From positions 837,468 through 901,467 of the forward strand of contig NZ_JADKYW010000005.1 of the NCBI RefSeq assembly GCF_015355785.1: 64,000 nucleotides of DNA. The letters run 5' to 3'. The stretch is from Arthrobacter gandavensis. GTDB lineage: Bacteria; Actinomycetota; Actinomycetes; Actinomycetales; Micrococcaceae. A program made the position numbers and the translations under genes. Shown here piece after piece: positions 1-8,291 of the stretch. Below the pieces are notes generated by a model that was given only the letters and a program-made list of their open reading frames with translations, did not search any database and was not told where the DNA came from. How positions within the stretch are numbered: position 1 is the first letter of the stretch; every line of letters begins with the position of its first letter.

Positions 1-366
1 GAGGAAGAGGCCTTCCTCAACCCCGGCTCCGAACCGCGCGTGCCGTTCGTCACCAGGCAGCTGGCCGGCGCCGAAGGACCGATTGTGGCCTCCACCGATT
101 ACATGAAGGCCGTTCCGGACCAGATCCGCCAGTTCGTGCCGAACGAGTTCGCGTCCCTGGGTGCAGACGACTTCGGCTTCGCCGACACCCGTGCGGCGGC
201 CCGGCGCTACTTCAAGATCGACAGCCACTCCATGGTGGTCAAGGCCCTGCAGCTTCTCGCTGCCCGCGGCGACGTTGACAAGGACGCTCCGCGCTTGGCG
301 ATGGAGAAGTACGACCTGCACAACGTGAACGCAGGCACCAGCGGCAACGCGGGCGGCGACGCCTAG
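1..366 (+). CDS. aceE: Pyruvate dehydrogenase E1 component, C-terminal end (partial)
   Basis: The reading frame is open from base 1, so only the last 121 residues are present. They match the C-terminal domain of the homodimeric (AceE-type) pyruvate dehydrogenase E1, which decarboxylates pyruvate with thiamine diphosphate for acetyl-CoA synthesis. Recognisable pieces are VASTDYMKAVPDQIRQFVP, a 'slGaDdFGfaDtR' segment and 'HSMVVKALQLLAARGDVDK', all typical of the transketolase C-terminal-like fold. A Gly/Ala-rich tail ends the protein. A strong hairpin follows 18 bases after the stop, so this is the end of a transcription unit. The catalytic domains lie outside the window. Family assignment is secure. 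Confidence 0.93.
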   Translation, partial: EEEAFLNPGSEPRVPFVTRQLAGAEGPIVASTDYMKAVPDQIRQFVPNEFASLGADDFGFADTRAAARRYFKIDSHSMVVKALQLLAARGDVDKDAPRLAMEKYDLHNVNAGTSGNAGGDA

Positions 367-383
367 CAGTCCCCCGCTTGCAC

Positions 384-421
384 AGAAGGGCCGGAAACCG
401 CGAACGGTTTCCGGCCCTTCT
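384..421. terminator. Strong hairpin terminator between aceE and the IclR gene
   Basis: A perfect 17-bp stem (384-400 pairing with 405-421) closes a 4-base loop (CGAA), followed on the plus strand by GTTTTC. It lies between the ends of two convergent genes (stop at 366 on plus, stop at 437 on minus), so it can serve both. Confidence 0.85.
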
Positions 422-436
422 GTTTTCGGGTCCTGC

Positions 437-1195
437 TCAGTGGTGCCGGAGGTCTTCCGCGATTTCCCGTGCAGCGGCCTGGAGGAACGGAACTGCCCGC
501 TGCCCAAAGGCTTCATCCACCCGGGAGACCGGCCCGGAAACCGAGATGGCGGTGGGGCTGGGCGCACCGGGCACGGCGACGGCGAAGCAGCGCACACCCA
601 GCTCCTGCTCCTGCTCATCTACAGACCAGCCGCGCTGACGAATCTGTTCGAGGTCTGCCAGCAGCTCATCTATGCCGGTGATGCTGGCTTCCGTGGCTGC
701 CGGCAGGCCGGTGCGGGCCACGATGCGGCGCACCTGATCAATCGGGAGATGCGCCAGGACCGCCTTTCCGACGCCGGTGGCATGGGTATGGGCGCGCCTG
801 CCCACCTCGGTGAACGTGCGCATGGAGTGCCTGGACGGCGCCTGGGCGATGTACAGCACCTGGTCCGAATCCAGGACCGCCATATTGGCTGTTTCACCCA
901 GCTGGTCGACGAGCTTCTTGAGCACCGGCTGGGCTAGGGCGCCCAGCTGCGCGGTGGCCCCTTCACCGAGCCGGATGAGCCGGGGCCCCAGGGCGTAGCG
1001 CCGGTTCGGCAGCTGCCGGACGTAGCCCAGGCCCACCAGAGTGCGCAGGAGTCGGTGGATGGTGGGCAGCGGCAGATCCGCGGTTGCCGCGAGCTCGCTG
1101 AGCGCCGCTGAACCGCCGGCGTCCGTGATGAGTTCCAGCAGCTCGAAGACCCGCTCCACCGACTGCACTCCCGAGCCACTGGTTCGCTCAGCCAT
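437..1195 (-). CDS. IclR-family transcriptional regulator
   Basis: This 252-residue protein has the full IclR layout. A winged helix-turn-helix sits at about residues 12-62 (SVERVFELLELI, LPLPTIHRLLRTL, GYVRQL) and an effector domain at about 80-248 (TGVGKAVLAHLP, GWSVDEQEQELGVRCFAVAV). IclR proteins bind small carboxylic acids and usually repress an adjacent operon. It is transcribed away from the hydroxypyruvate isomerase gene across a 114-base gap that contains operator-like repeats, so glyoxylate/hydroxypyruvate or a precursor such as allantoin or glycolate is a reasonable effector guess. The effector is inference; the family is clear from sequence. Confidence 0.9.
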   Translation of the reverse strand: MAERTSGSGVQSVERVFELLELITDAGGSAALSELAATADLPLPTIHRLLRTLVGLGYVRQLPNRRYALGPRLIRLGEGATAQLGALAQPVLKKLVDQLGETANMAVLDSDQVLYIAQAPSRHSMRTFTEVGRRAHTHATGVGKAVLAHLPIDQVRRIVARTGLPAATEASITGIDELLADLEQIRQRGWSVDEQEQELGVRCFAVAVPGAPSPTAISVSGPVSRVDEAFGQRAVPFLQAAAREIAEDLRHH

Positions 1196-1251
1196 ATCGG
1201 CAGCTCCTTCCGGTACGGTTCACCGAGGCGAACAGTGCAGCGCTGGATTCT

Positions 1252-1291
1252 CATTCCGTATCGCAAACAATATTATCCGTTGTACGAAAGT
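1252..1291. promoter_or_regulatory. Putative IclR operator in the iclR/hyi intergenic region
   Basis: Two related blocks, TTCCGTATCGCAAAC and ATCCGTTGTACGAAA, lie in the only AT-rich part of the divergent spacer. The second is a near-palindrome (TCCGT-N3-ACGAA); the first is a weaker match. Spacing and shape resemble IclR-family sites. Assignment is inference from position and symmetry. Confidence 0.4.
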
Positions 1292-1309
1292 CGCGGAGGA
1301 GGTACTGCC

Positions 1310-2125
1310 ATGGCTGAACCCTTCGGGGACCTGACCGTGAACTGTTCAATGATGCTCGCGGATCTTCCTCTGCTGGAGCGCCCGGCGGCAGCGGCAGCGG
1401 CGGGGTTCGACGCCGTCGAATTCTGGTGGCCCTTCGAGTCGCCGGTTCCCGGGGACCGGGAGGTGGATGCCTTCCTGACGTCAATCTCCGATGCCGGCGT
1501 CCGGCTCACGGGGCTTAACTTCTACGCCGGGAACATGTCCGCCGGGGAGCGCGGAGTACTGTCCTCTTCGTCCCGCAGTGCGGCGTTCCGTTCCAGCCTG
1601 GAGACCGCCGCCGGCATCGCCGAGCGGACGGGGTGCCGCGGGTTCAACGCGTTGTATGGGTTGCCGGAGGCTGACACCGCGCCGGCGGTCCAGGCGGAGT
1701 GCGCGGTGGAGAACCTGGCGGCGGCCGCCGACGCCGTCGCATCCCTGGGCGGGACGGTCCTGCTTGAACCGCTCAGCGGGCTCTCCGGCTACCCCCTCCG
1801 GACCGCAGCCGACTGCTTCGCCGTCCTCGAACGGGTGCACGCCGCCGGACAGCAGAACATTGCCCTGCTGGCGGATTTCTACCACCTGGCCGTCAACGGC
1901 GAGGACGTACCGGCCCTCATCGCCGGGCACGCGGCGTCGTTCGGGCACATCCAGCTGGCCGACGCTCCGGGACGCGGTGCCCCCGGAACCGGCAGCCTGC
2001 CTCTGGAACGGTGGACGGCGTCTGCTCTTGCCGCAGGCTACCGGGGATTAATCAGCCTCGAATACCTCAGCTCCAGCGCGGAAGCCTTCACCTGGCTTGA
2101 GCCGTACCGGGCTGCCGCGGAGTAA
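1310..2125 (+). CDS. hyi: Hydroxypyruvate isomerase-like sugar phosphate isomerase/epimerase
   Basis: This 271-residue TIM-barrel protein interconverts hydroxypyruvate and tartronate semialdehyde if it behaves like its family, a step in glyoxylate/allantoin use. Segments shared with Hyi include AGNMSAGERGV, the metal-ligand stretches LLEPLS, LADFYHL and GHIQLADAPGRGAPGTG, and the C-terminal ISLEYLSS. I chose the ATG at 1310 because a strong ribosome site (GGAGGAGG, 1295-1302) lies seven bases upstream; a longer reading frame starting at 1235 would run through the operator region. It is divergent from an IclR regulator. No glyoxylate carboligase or tartronate semialdehyde reductase is adjacent, so the exact substrate is less certain than the fold. 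Confidence 0.8.
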   Translation: MAEPFGDLTVNCSMMLADLPLLERPAAAAAAGFDAVEFWWPFESPVPGDREVDAFLTSISDAGVRLTGLNFYAGNMSAGERGVLSSSSRSAAFRSSLETAAGIAERTGCRGFNALYGLPEADTAPAVQAECAVENLAAAADAVASLGGTVLLEPLSGLSGYPLRTAADCFAVLERVHAAGQQNIALLADFYHLAVNGEDVPALIAGHAASFGHIQLADAPGRGAPGTGSLPLERWTASALAAGYRGLISLEYLSSSAEAFTWLEPYRAAAE

Positions 2126-2162
2126 ACGCCGGCGCGGAGGTTTCCGCCGGCTCCGTGGGGAG

Positions 2163-2681
2163 CTATCGGGTGCGGGACGTGCGCAGCGGCAGCTGGTGGA
2201 GTTCGACGTCGACCGTTCCGTTGTCGATGCGGGCCACCATGTACGTGCAGTACGGCTGGCGGCGCCGGTCTGTGGGCGATCCCGGGTTCAGCAGCCGCAG
2301 TCCGCTTGGCGTTATGGTGTCCCAGGGAATGTGGCTGTGTCCGAAGACGAGGAGATCCTTGTCTTGGTAAGCATCCTGCATACGTGCTTCTCGACCTTTT
2401 GCCGCGTCGGTTTCATGCACGACGGCGATCCGCACCCCGCCGACGACTGCGGTGCCTACCTCCGGCAGCCTGGCGCGGAGTCCGGGCCCGTCATTGTTCC
2501 CCCAGCAGGCCAGCAGTGTGTGTGAGCGTTCCTGCAGCTCATCCAGGAGGTCCTCGCTCACCCAGTCACCGGCATGAATGACCAGGTCTGCGGCTTCCAC
2601 TTCATCCCATATCTGTGCCGGCAGGGCCTTGGCCCGCTTTGGCACATGGGTGTCTGCGATCAGCAGCGCCCTGGTTGTCAT
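2163..2681 (-). CDS. YfcE/MJ0936-type metallophosphoesterase
   Basis: This 172-residue single-domain calcineurin-like phosphoesterase has all the usual metal-binding motifs: DTH (residues 10-12), GDW (38-40), GNND (61-64), a single His at about 89 and GHSH (114-117), followed by LNPGSPTDRR. Members of this group are small Mn2+-dependent phosphodiesterases of broad specificity, acting in the cytoplasm. It stands alone, convergent with hyi, with no operon partner to point to a substrate. Length is normal for the family. Confidence 0.88.
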   Translation of the reverse strand: MTTRALLIADTHVPKRAKALPAQIWDEVEAADLVIHAGDWVSEDLLDELQERSHTLLACWGNNDGPGLRARLPEVGTAVVGGVRIAVVHETDAAKGREARMQDAYQDKDLLVFGHSHIPWDTITPSGLRLLNPGSPTDRRRQPYCTYMVARIDNGTVDVELHQLPLRTSRTR

Positions 2682-2808
2682 TCCCGTTCCCCTTTCGGTA
2701 TTCCCGGCAGGGCGCCTTCCGGAACCCGGAACCTAGGGTATCGGGCCCGTGAAGTTTGCTTCATGTCTCAAAGCTGGAGCCGGGCTTCATGCTCCGCTGG
2801 ACCCTGCG

Positions 2809-5076
2809 CTAGAACGGCGGTGGATCATCTTCGATTCCATTCATTCCTCGGTTGTCGCTCCGGCTGCCCGTTCGGCGGGTGCTGGATGCTGGCGCGAAGT
2901 CTCCGAAGCGGGCATCACCCTTGGGCGGATACGGATACCTCCTGCGCTCAATGTCGGGCTGTTTGTTGTTGTCTCGCAGCGAATTCGAGGTGAGGTCGCC
3001 CGGGACGCAGTCCACTGCCGGGTCGGTTGTGTAGGTGCGGCCGGTGGGCGAGTTCCATTCGATGGTTCCAGGTTCTGGCTGGCGTGCCTTCCAGTGGCCC
3101 AGGGTTTTGAACCGGTGTTTGGGACAGAGGTGTTCCAGGTTCGCGTGGTCCGTGGGACCCCCGCGTGAGTACGGGGTGGTGTGGTCGATCTCCGCATGCG
3201 TGACATTCACGGAGCAGCCGGGGAACCGGCAGGTTCCGTCCCGTGCCTGGAGCCAGCGTTTGAGTCCGGCCGGGATACGTCGTGTTCGTCCGACGGTGAG
3301 GATTTCACCGGTGGCGGGGTTCTGGAGCAGGGGTGTCCAGTGCAGGGGTGTCCAGTGCAGGGCGTTGAGGATCATGGTGCGTGCGGTGTCGGCGCTGATG
3401 GGTCCGTAGCCGTTGAGTTCTGCCGGGTTTTCGTTTAGTCCGGCCAGGGTGTCCGCGTTGATCAGGACCATGACCTCGGTACGCACCCCGGAGCGGTTCT
3501 GGTTCCGGTTCCGGTTCTGATTTTGGTTCCGGTGCCGCTCGGCACGGCGGGGCTGCCCAACTGGACCTGCCGAATTCCCACCGGTTCCAGCACCCGCCTG
3601 GGCCACTCCGGATCCGTGGCCGGGAACGTCCCTTGGACCCTGGGTGGCTTCGCTGTCTTGGGCGTCTTCGCCGGCTTCCCTGCCTTCGGTGGCGGAAGGA
3701 GAGGCGGAGGCTCTGTCATCGGGAGTCGCGGCCTGGGCTTCCGGTGGAGCTTCGAGGAGCAGGTCGGTGAGGGTGTCCGCGCGGAGCTGGTCCATGGTGC
3801 GGGGATCCCCGGCGCGTTTGCCGGCTTTCGCTGCACCGGTCAGGGCAGCGAACATGGCTTGTCCTTTCTCGGCGGCGATGATGGCGCTGAGGCAGGACAT
3901 GCCATCGGGCAGGGGCTGGAAGCTCACACGTCGTTTGTCCTTGGCCTGCCGGTGCCGGACAGGAATCAGGTCAGGAAAACGGGTTTCACGCAGCCTGCGG
4001 GCACGGCGTCCGAACCCGGCAGCGGTCCTGTCCTCCGCCGCAGCAAGCAGGTCGCGTTCGAACGCGCCCCGCACGGTGAGCACGGCACCGGACCCGCGAT
4101 CGGCACCGGACGCGTCACTTCCGGGTTCGGTTCCGGGTTCGTCTGCGGGTTCGGTTCCGTCCGGCGCACCGGGTGGGTCCTGCGTGCCGGGCCCGTTTGC
4201 GCTGTCCTGCGCATCCGGGGTGTTCAGGCCGAGGTCCAGCTGGCCTGAGTCCCCATCAGCCGGTGGGCCGGTGCGCTCTGGACCTGTGCCGCCGGAACCA
4301 TCACCGGGGACTGGTTCCTCGAGGAGATCGGCGGGCAGGTTATGGGTTTCGTCCAGAATGATGCGCGCGTGCTGCAGAGCGATCCTGCCCTCGGACAACC
4401 GGGTGAGAGTCTCCGGCGACTCAGAGCATAGGCGGGTGGATTCGCTGATGAGCTGCATCGCGCTCATGTGCGGAATGTTCAGCGCGGTGGAGGCTTCAGC
4501 AGCAGCCAGGCTCATGGCCAGGGCGGGTTCTTCCCGCCCGCCGGAGGCCTCGGCAATGTCCCTGACGAAGAGCACTTCCAGCCGGGCAGCGACACGGGCC
4601 TGCTGAGCCTGGGCCCAGGAGATGAGCATGCCCACGCGCTGCAGGGCGGACACGGTTTCGTCATACCCGAGGGTCTCCGGGCCGCGGAGGGATAGCTGCC
4701 CGGTGAATCCTTCAGGCAGGGACCCGGGAACGGTAGTCTCAGCCTGTGCTGGATCAGCGTGGAACACGGCTCCGGACGAAGCCGGGACTCCGGTACCGGG
4801 ACGGGGCGGGGACTGAGAGTCGGAGCTCCCGGACTGACCGGACTGGCTGCCCTGCCCGGCGCCCGGTGCATGTTCCTTGCCGCGCCGTGGCGCCCTGCCC
4901 TGCTCTGTCTGTCGTGAACCTGGCCGGGGTCCCTGCCGGAGATGGGACTCCGTACCCGCGCCACCGCCGGGAACACCGCCGGACGCACCCGCGCCACCGC
5001 CGGGAACACCACCGGACGCACCCGGTTGTTCCCGGTCAGCTGACCGGGAAAAGGGGACGTCCGAGGAACGGTTCAT
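2809..5076 (-). CDS. DUF222 and HNH endonuclease domain protein with internal repeats
   Basis: This 755-residue protein combines an N-terminal/central DUF222 region (13E12-repeat-like, common in actinobacteria) with a C-terminal HNH nuclease domain. The HNH core is visible as CRFPGC, HAEIDHTTPYSRGG, ANLEHLCPKHR. Function of the family is unknown; DNA cleavage is predicted. Long low-complexity stretches separate the domains: a Gly/Pro/Ser-rich N-terminus with an 11-residue unit (GASGGVPGGGA) repeated in tandem, a Thr/Gly/Pro/Asp-rich insert, an Asn/Gln/Arg run, and a tandem LHWTP. The protein is larger than many family members because of these inserts. The final DDPPPF and absence of a signal peptide suggest a cytoplasmic location. 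Confidence 0.85.
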   Translation of the reverse strand: MNRSSDVPFSRSADREQPGASGGVPGGGAGASGGVPGGGAGTESHLRQGPRPGSRQTEQGRAPRRGKEHAPGAGQGSQSGQSGSSDSQSPPRPGTGVPASSGAVFHADPAQAETTVPGSLPEGFTGQLSLRGPETLGYDETVSALQRVGMLISWAQAQQARVAARLEVLFVRDIAEASGGREEPALAMSLAAAEASTALNIPHMSAMQLISESTRLCSESPETLTRLSEGRIALQHARIILDETHNLPADLLEEPVPGDGSGGTGPERTGPPADGDSGQLDLGLNTPDAQDSANGPGTQDPPGAPDGTEPADEPGTEPGSDASGADRGSGAVLTVRGAFERDLLAAAEDRTAAGFGRRARRLRETRFPDLIPVRHRQAKDKRRVSFQPLPDGMSCLSAIIAAEKGQAMFAALTGAAKAGKRAGDPRTMDQLRADTLTDLLLEAPPEAQAATPDDRASASPSATEGREAGEDAQDSEATQGPRDVPGHGSGVAQAGAGTGGNSAGPVGQPRRAERHRNQNQNRNRNQNRSGVRTEVMVLINADTLAGLNENPAELNGYGPISADTARTMILNALHWTPLHWTPLLQNPATGEILTVGRTRRIPAGLKRWLQARDGTCRFPGCSVNVTHAEIDHTTPYSRGGPTDHANLEHLCPKHRFKTLGHWKARQPEPGTIEWNSPTGRTYTTDPAVDCVPGDLTSNSLRDNNKQPDIERRRYPYPPKGDARFGDFAPASSTRRTGSRSDNRGMNGIEDDPPPF
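3327..3360. repeat. 15-bp in-frame tandem repeat (LHWTP codons)
   Basis: The unit GCAGGGGTGTCCAGT occurs twice head to tail (3327-3341 and 3342-3356), with a partial third copy. It lies inside the DUF222-HNH gene and duplicates the peptide LHWTP without shifting the frame. Confidence 0.9.
4955..5020. repeat. 33-bp in-frame tandem repeat near the N-terminus of the HNH gene
   Basis: Two 33-bp units (4955-4987 and 4988-5020) differ at one base and encode two copies of an 11-residue Gly/Pro-rich peptide. The repeat preserves frame, so copy-number change would lengthen or shorten the N-terminal linker. Confidence 0.9.
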
Positions 5077-5260
5077 ACCCCTAGACTTTCAGCTGCCACT
5101 GACATTCCGGGACCAAAATCAGCCCTTTTCAGGACCGCCAATTACGGGCTATTTACTCGACTTTTGGATGCTGGCACCGAACTGGGCACTGGTACAGCGA
5201 ATTACTGGCACAGCGATCGCGACACACCTCATCCCCATCCCAAAGATATGGCGGCTCAAC

Positions 5261-6037
5261 CTACTGATTGGCCCAATCCAGGGAAACCCGGACCTGGCCC
5301 CGGGTTCCGTCGGCATAGCTGACCTGCAGAAGGACACCTGTCTCGGGATAGTCCTTGAGCTCATCACCGGGAAACCACAGCACAAAGTACCCGTTGGCAA
5401 CACTGCCGCTCACGTCGCCCTGGGTTTCGCTGGCATAGGAGACAGCACTGACCTCGGATCCCGCGGCACCCACCACCATGGACAGCTCACCTGCTGAAGT
5501 GGATCCCATACCCATGGCGGTAGGCAACAACCCACGCGCAGCCGGCTCAGCTCCGCCGGGAGTCTTGCCTGAGTACCCGAGGGAACTGCCGAAGAGGGAC
5601 CCCTCCGTGACGCACATGGAGGAGAAGCCGCCAGGGCCGGAAAGCACCACTGTGGTCCACTCGCCCCGGCGCTCGGCAATTGCCACACTTGCTCCTAAGG
5701 ACTCGCCCCGCCGGTCCCACCCGCGGCAGGCATTCCCGGCCTTTTCGCTGGCCACCGGGCTCAGCTTCGATGCTGTCCGTGTCCAGCTTGCATAGGCCGG
5801 ATCACCGCCGCCAAGTACCGGAACAGCAAGGATCGCTACGGCAGCCGCCGCCGCGGCACCGGCCAATACAAGACGGCGGTTCCAGCGCGTCCGGCTCGGT
5901 ATGGGATGTAGCTCCACACCGGCGTCGTCAGCCAGTATCCGTTCAAGGTCCCGGTCGCTTCGCTCCGAGACTGCACCACGCGGCGCAGCCGCATCCAGTG
6001 ACTTCAGCAGCACATCTGTTTCTTCATCCCGCAGCAT
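5261..6037 (-). CDS. One-pass membrane protein coupled to an ECF sigma factor (possible anti-sigma)
   Basis: This 258-residue protein has an N-terminal cytoplasmic stretch of about 53 residues, one hydrophobic helix at about 56-76 (LVLAGAAAAAAVAILAV) and a C-terminal extracytoplasmic domain I do not recognise. Its start codon overlaps the stop of the upstream sigma factor gene (TAATG at 6039-6035), so the two are translationally coupled. By position it should be the anti-sigma or sensor partner. I see no HxxxCxxC zinc anti-sigma motif in the N-terminal part. The outer domain has a TVVLSGPGG segment and two Cys residues that could form a disulfide. Role is inferred from gene order and topology. 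Confidence 0.72.
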   Translation of the reverse strand: MLRDEETDVLLKSLDAAAPRGAVSERSDRDLERILADDAGVELHPIPSRTRWNRRLVLAGAAAAAAVAILAVPVLGGGDPAYASWTRTASKLSPVASEKAGNACRGWDRRGESLGASVAIAERRGEWTTVVLSGPGGFSSMCVTEGSLFGSSLGYSGKTPGGAEPAARGLLPTAMGMGSTSAGELSMVVGAAGSEVSAVSYASETQGDVSGSVANGYFVLWFPGDELKDYPETGVLLQVSYADGTRGQVRVSLDWANQ

Positions 6038-6597
6038 TACGGTTTCCTCTCGCCAGCAGGTACCCGCACCGCGGCGGCAACGGGAAGGTGGTCCAGCAGC
6101 AGCCGCAGCGCCCGGCGGGCGCGTGTGAGCCGGATCCGGTAGGCGACCGGGGAAATGCCCAGGACTGCTGCCGCCTGCGGTCCTGGAAGGTCCTCGAAGA
6201 CAGCCAGCCCCAGGGCTTCCTGGTGGACCTCGGTAAGCTGCCGCCAGGCGCGGGCAACATCCATCTGCTGTTCCACGAGATCAATCTCAGCCGACGACAC
6301 CGGGACTGAAGCAGTTTCGCTGAGTCGGATGCCAAGCGCGTCTCGGCGCTGCTCTCCGCGTCGGCCGTTGAGCATGATGTTTCGGCCAATGCCGAAGATC
6401 CAGGCACGCCGGTCTGCGTCCTCCGCCGGTAGGTCCTCGATCCTGCGCCACACCACCAGGAAGGTTTCAGCTACGAGGTCTTCGGCATGGCCGGAGCCCG
6501 TGCGCCGCTGCACGAACCTCAGCAGGTCCGGGTACACGGCGGCATAGAGCGCCCTGAAGCGCGCCTCGCGGTCCGGCTCACCTGGGAACTGGGTCAT
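6037..6597 (-). CDS. ECF-family RNA polymerase sigma factor
   Basis: This 186-residue protein has sigma region 2 at about residues 15-80 (DLLRFVQRR, AEDLVAETFLVVWRR, RAWIFGIGRNIMLN) and region 4 at about 120-175 (HQEALGLAVFEDLPGPQAAAVLGISPVAYRIRLTRARRAL). Region 4 has the expected helix-turn-helix. ECF sigma factors redirect transcription to a small regulon under the control of a membrane partner, here probably the overlapping downstream gene. No target promoter motif is obvious in the short upstream spacer. Length is normal and start choice (ATG at 6597) is straightforward. Confidence 0.92.
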   Translation of the reverse strand: MTQFPGEPDREARFRALYAAVYPDLLRFVQRRTGSGHAEDLVAETFLVVWRRIEDLPAEDADRRAWIFGIGRNIMLNGRRGEQRRDALGIRLSETASVPVSSAEIDLVEQQMDVARAWRQLTEVHQEALGLAVFEDLPGPQAAAVLGISPVAYRIRLTRARRALRLLLDHLPVAAAVRVPAGERKP

Positions 6598-6652
6598 GCC
6601 CCGTACCTGTCCGCCATGCGCCCGAGTGTTTCACACCGGCACGCGAAAGTTC

Positions 6653-8197
6653 CTAGCCGGCGTACTGCCGCTTCAGGTCAGCCTTGCGGATCTTGCCGCT
6701 GGCAGTACGCGGGAAGTCAGCCACAATCTCAACGGTCTTGGGGATCTTGTAGCGTGCCAGGCGCCCGTCCAGATGAGCGGCAACCTCGGCAGGCTCAAGG
6801 GTGAACCCGTCCCGCAGCGTTATCAGCGCCTTCGGCACCTCGCCCCATTTCTCGTCCGCCACGCCAATGACGGCGACGCCGCTCACTGCATCCAGTTCGC
6901 TGATGATTTGTTCCACTTCGGCGGGGTAAATGTTTTCGCCGCCGGAAATGATCATGTCCTTGAGCCGGTCGGAGATGAAGAGGAAACCGTCGGCGTCGAA
7001 ATAGCCCATGTCCCCGGAGCGGAACCAGTGCCCGTCCACAAAGGCAGCTTCAGTGGCGTCCGGCCGGTTCCAGTAGGACTTGATGACATTCGGTCCGCTG
7101 ATCTGCACCTCGCCCACTTCGCCGGGGTCGGCGTCGCTGCCGTCCAGCCGGGCCACACGGACGGAGGTGAAGAAGTGCGGAGCGCCGGCGGAGCCGGCTT
7201 TCTCCCGCGAGAACGCCGGTGGCAGGGCGGTGGCGCCGGGTGCCGTTTCGGTCATGCCGTAGCCGCCGGAGAAGCTGAGGCCGCGCTCCTCATACGCGTC
7301 GATTACGCGCAGCGGCACGGCTGACCCGCCGCAGGTGAGCTTGCGGAGCGAGCTGATGTCCCGCTTGTCCCAGTCAGGGTGCTCGCACAGCAGCTGATAG
7401 GTCGTGGGGACACCGCTGATGTAGGTGGCCCGGTACTTCTCGATCAGTTCCAGGGTCCGTCCCGGCTCGAACCTGGTTTCCAGTATTACGGTGGCGCCTT
7501 TGAGCAGGTTCGGCAGCACCCCCATGTCCAGGGAGGCGACGTGGAACAACGGGGAAATCATGAGCGCAATGTCGTTCTCCGCCACGTCGTAGTCGACCAG
7601 GACGTTGAAGCAGTTCCAGGCGAGGTTTTCGTGGCTGAGCAGTGCGCCCTTGGGCTGGCCGGTGGTACCGGAGGTGTACAGGATGATCGCGGCGTCCTCG
7701 AGCGAGACCGGAGCATCGGCGAACCCGGACGGCGCCGCGAAGGCTGCCTCGTAAGGCTGGACCCGGCCGTCGGCGTCATCGGCGCGGACGGCACCGGTGC
7801 CGTCGTCCACCAGGAGACGGAGCCCGACGCCGGTGCCCCGGGAACCGCGGACCGCCAGTTCGTCCAGGGCCAGGGTGTTCACGAGTACGGTGCTGCCGGA
7901 GTCCTGGAGCGCAAACTGGATCTCGGGCGGAGCCAGCCGGGTGTTCAGCGGAACGAAAACCGCGCCAAGTGAACCGGCAGCAAAGAACGTCTCAAGAAAC
8001 GACGGGTGGTTGTCGCCCAGGAACGCCACGCGGGTTCCGTGTTCGACCCCGGCGGCACGCAGTGCTGCGGCCAGGCGGTTGATCCTCTCGTCCAGCTCCG
8101 CGTAACTCGTTGCCTGGTCACGGAAGACCAGTGCGGTCCTGGAACCTGATTTGATCCGCTGGCGGTGGATCCATGACCCAAGGCCCTGGTTCTGCAT
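6653..8197 (-). CDS. Class I adenylate-forming acyl-CoA synthetase
   Basis: This 514-residue enzyme activates a carboxylic acid with ATP and CoA. Motifs are present in order: YTSGTTGQPKGALLSHEN (phosphate loop), GGYGMTETAPG (adenylate binding), RSGDMGYFDADGFLFISDR (hinge region), ISGGENIYPAEVEQ and the C-terminal catalytic lysine context TASGKIRKADLKRQ. It closes a minus-strand set with an SDR, a MaoC-type dehydratase and a solute-binding lipoprotein, which suggests uptake, CoA activation and beta-oxidation-like processing of one acid. The chain length or aromatic nature of the substrate cannot be read from sequence. Confidence 0.9.
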   Translation of the reverse strand: MQNQGLGSWIHRQRIKSGSRTALVFRDQATSYAELDERINRLAAALRAAGVEHGTRVAFLGDNHPSFLETFFAAGSLGAVFVPLNTRLAPPEIQFALQDSGSTVLVNTLALDELAVRGSRGTGVGLRLLVDDGTGAVRADDADGRVQPYEAAFAAPSGFADAPVSLEDAAIILYTSGTTGQPKGALLSHENLAWNCFNVLVDYDVAENDIALMISPLFHVASLDMGVLPNLLKGATVILETRFEPGRTLELIEKYRATYISGVPTTYQLLCEHPDWDKRDISSLRKLTCGGSAVPLRVIDAYEERGLSFSGGYGMTETAPGATALPPAFSREKAGSAGAPHFFTSVRVARLDGSDADPGEVGEVQISGPNVIKSYWNRPDATEAAFVDGHWFRSGDMGYFDADGFLFISDRLKDMIISGGENIYPAEVEQIISELDAVSGVAVIGVADEKWGEVPKALITLRDGFTLEPAEVAAHLDGRLARYKIPKTVEIVADFPRTASGKIRKADLKRQYAG

Positions 8198-8291
8198 TGC
8201 TCAAACGTCCTTCATCCGTGCCGGGTGGTGTTGGCGAGCGGGTGTGCCGGAGTCCGCCTGAGGAGGTGCAGGCGGACCCCGGCACGGCTCG

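Noticed and set aside
437-937. Plus-strand open frames across the IclR gene
   Set aside because: They are antisense to a clear IclR protein, have no ribosome site and no recognisable domain.
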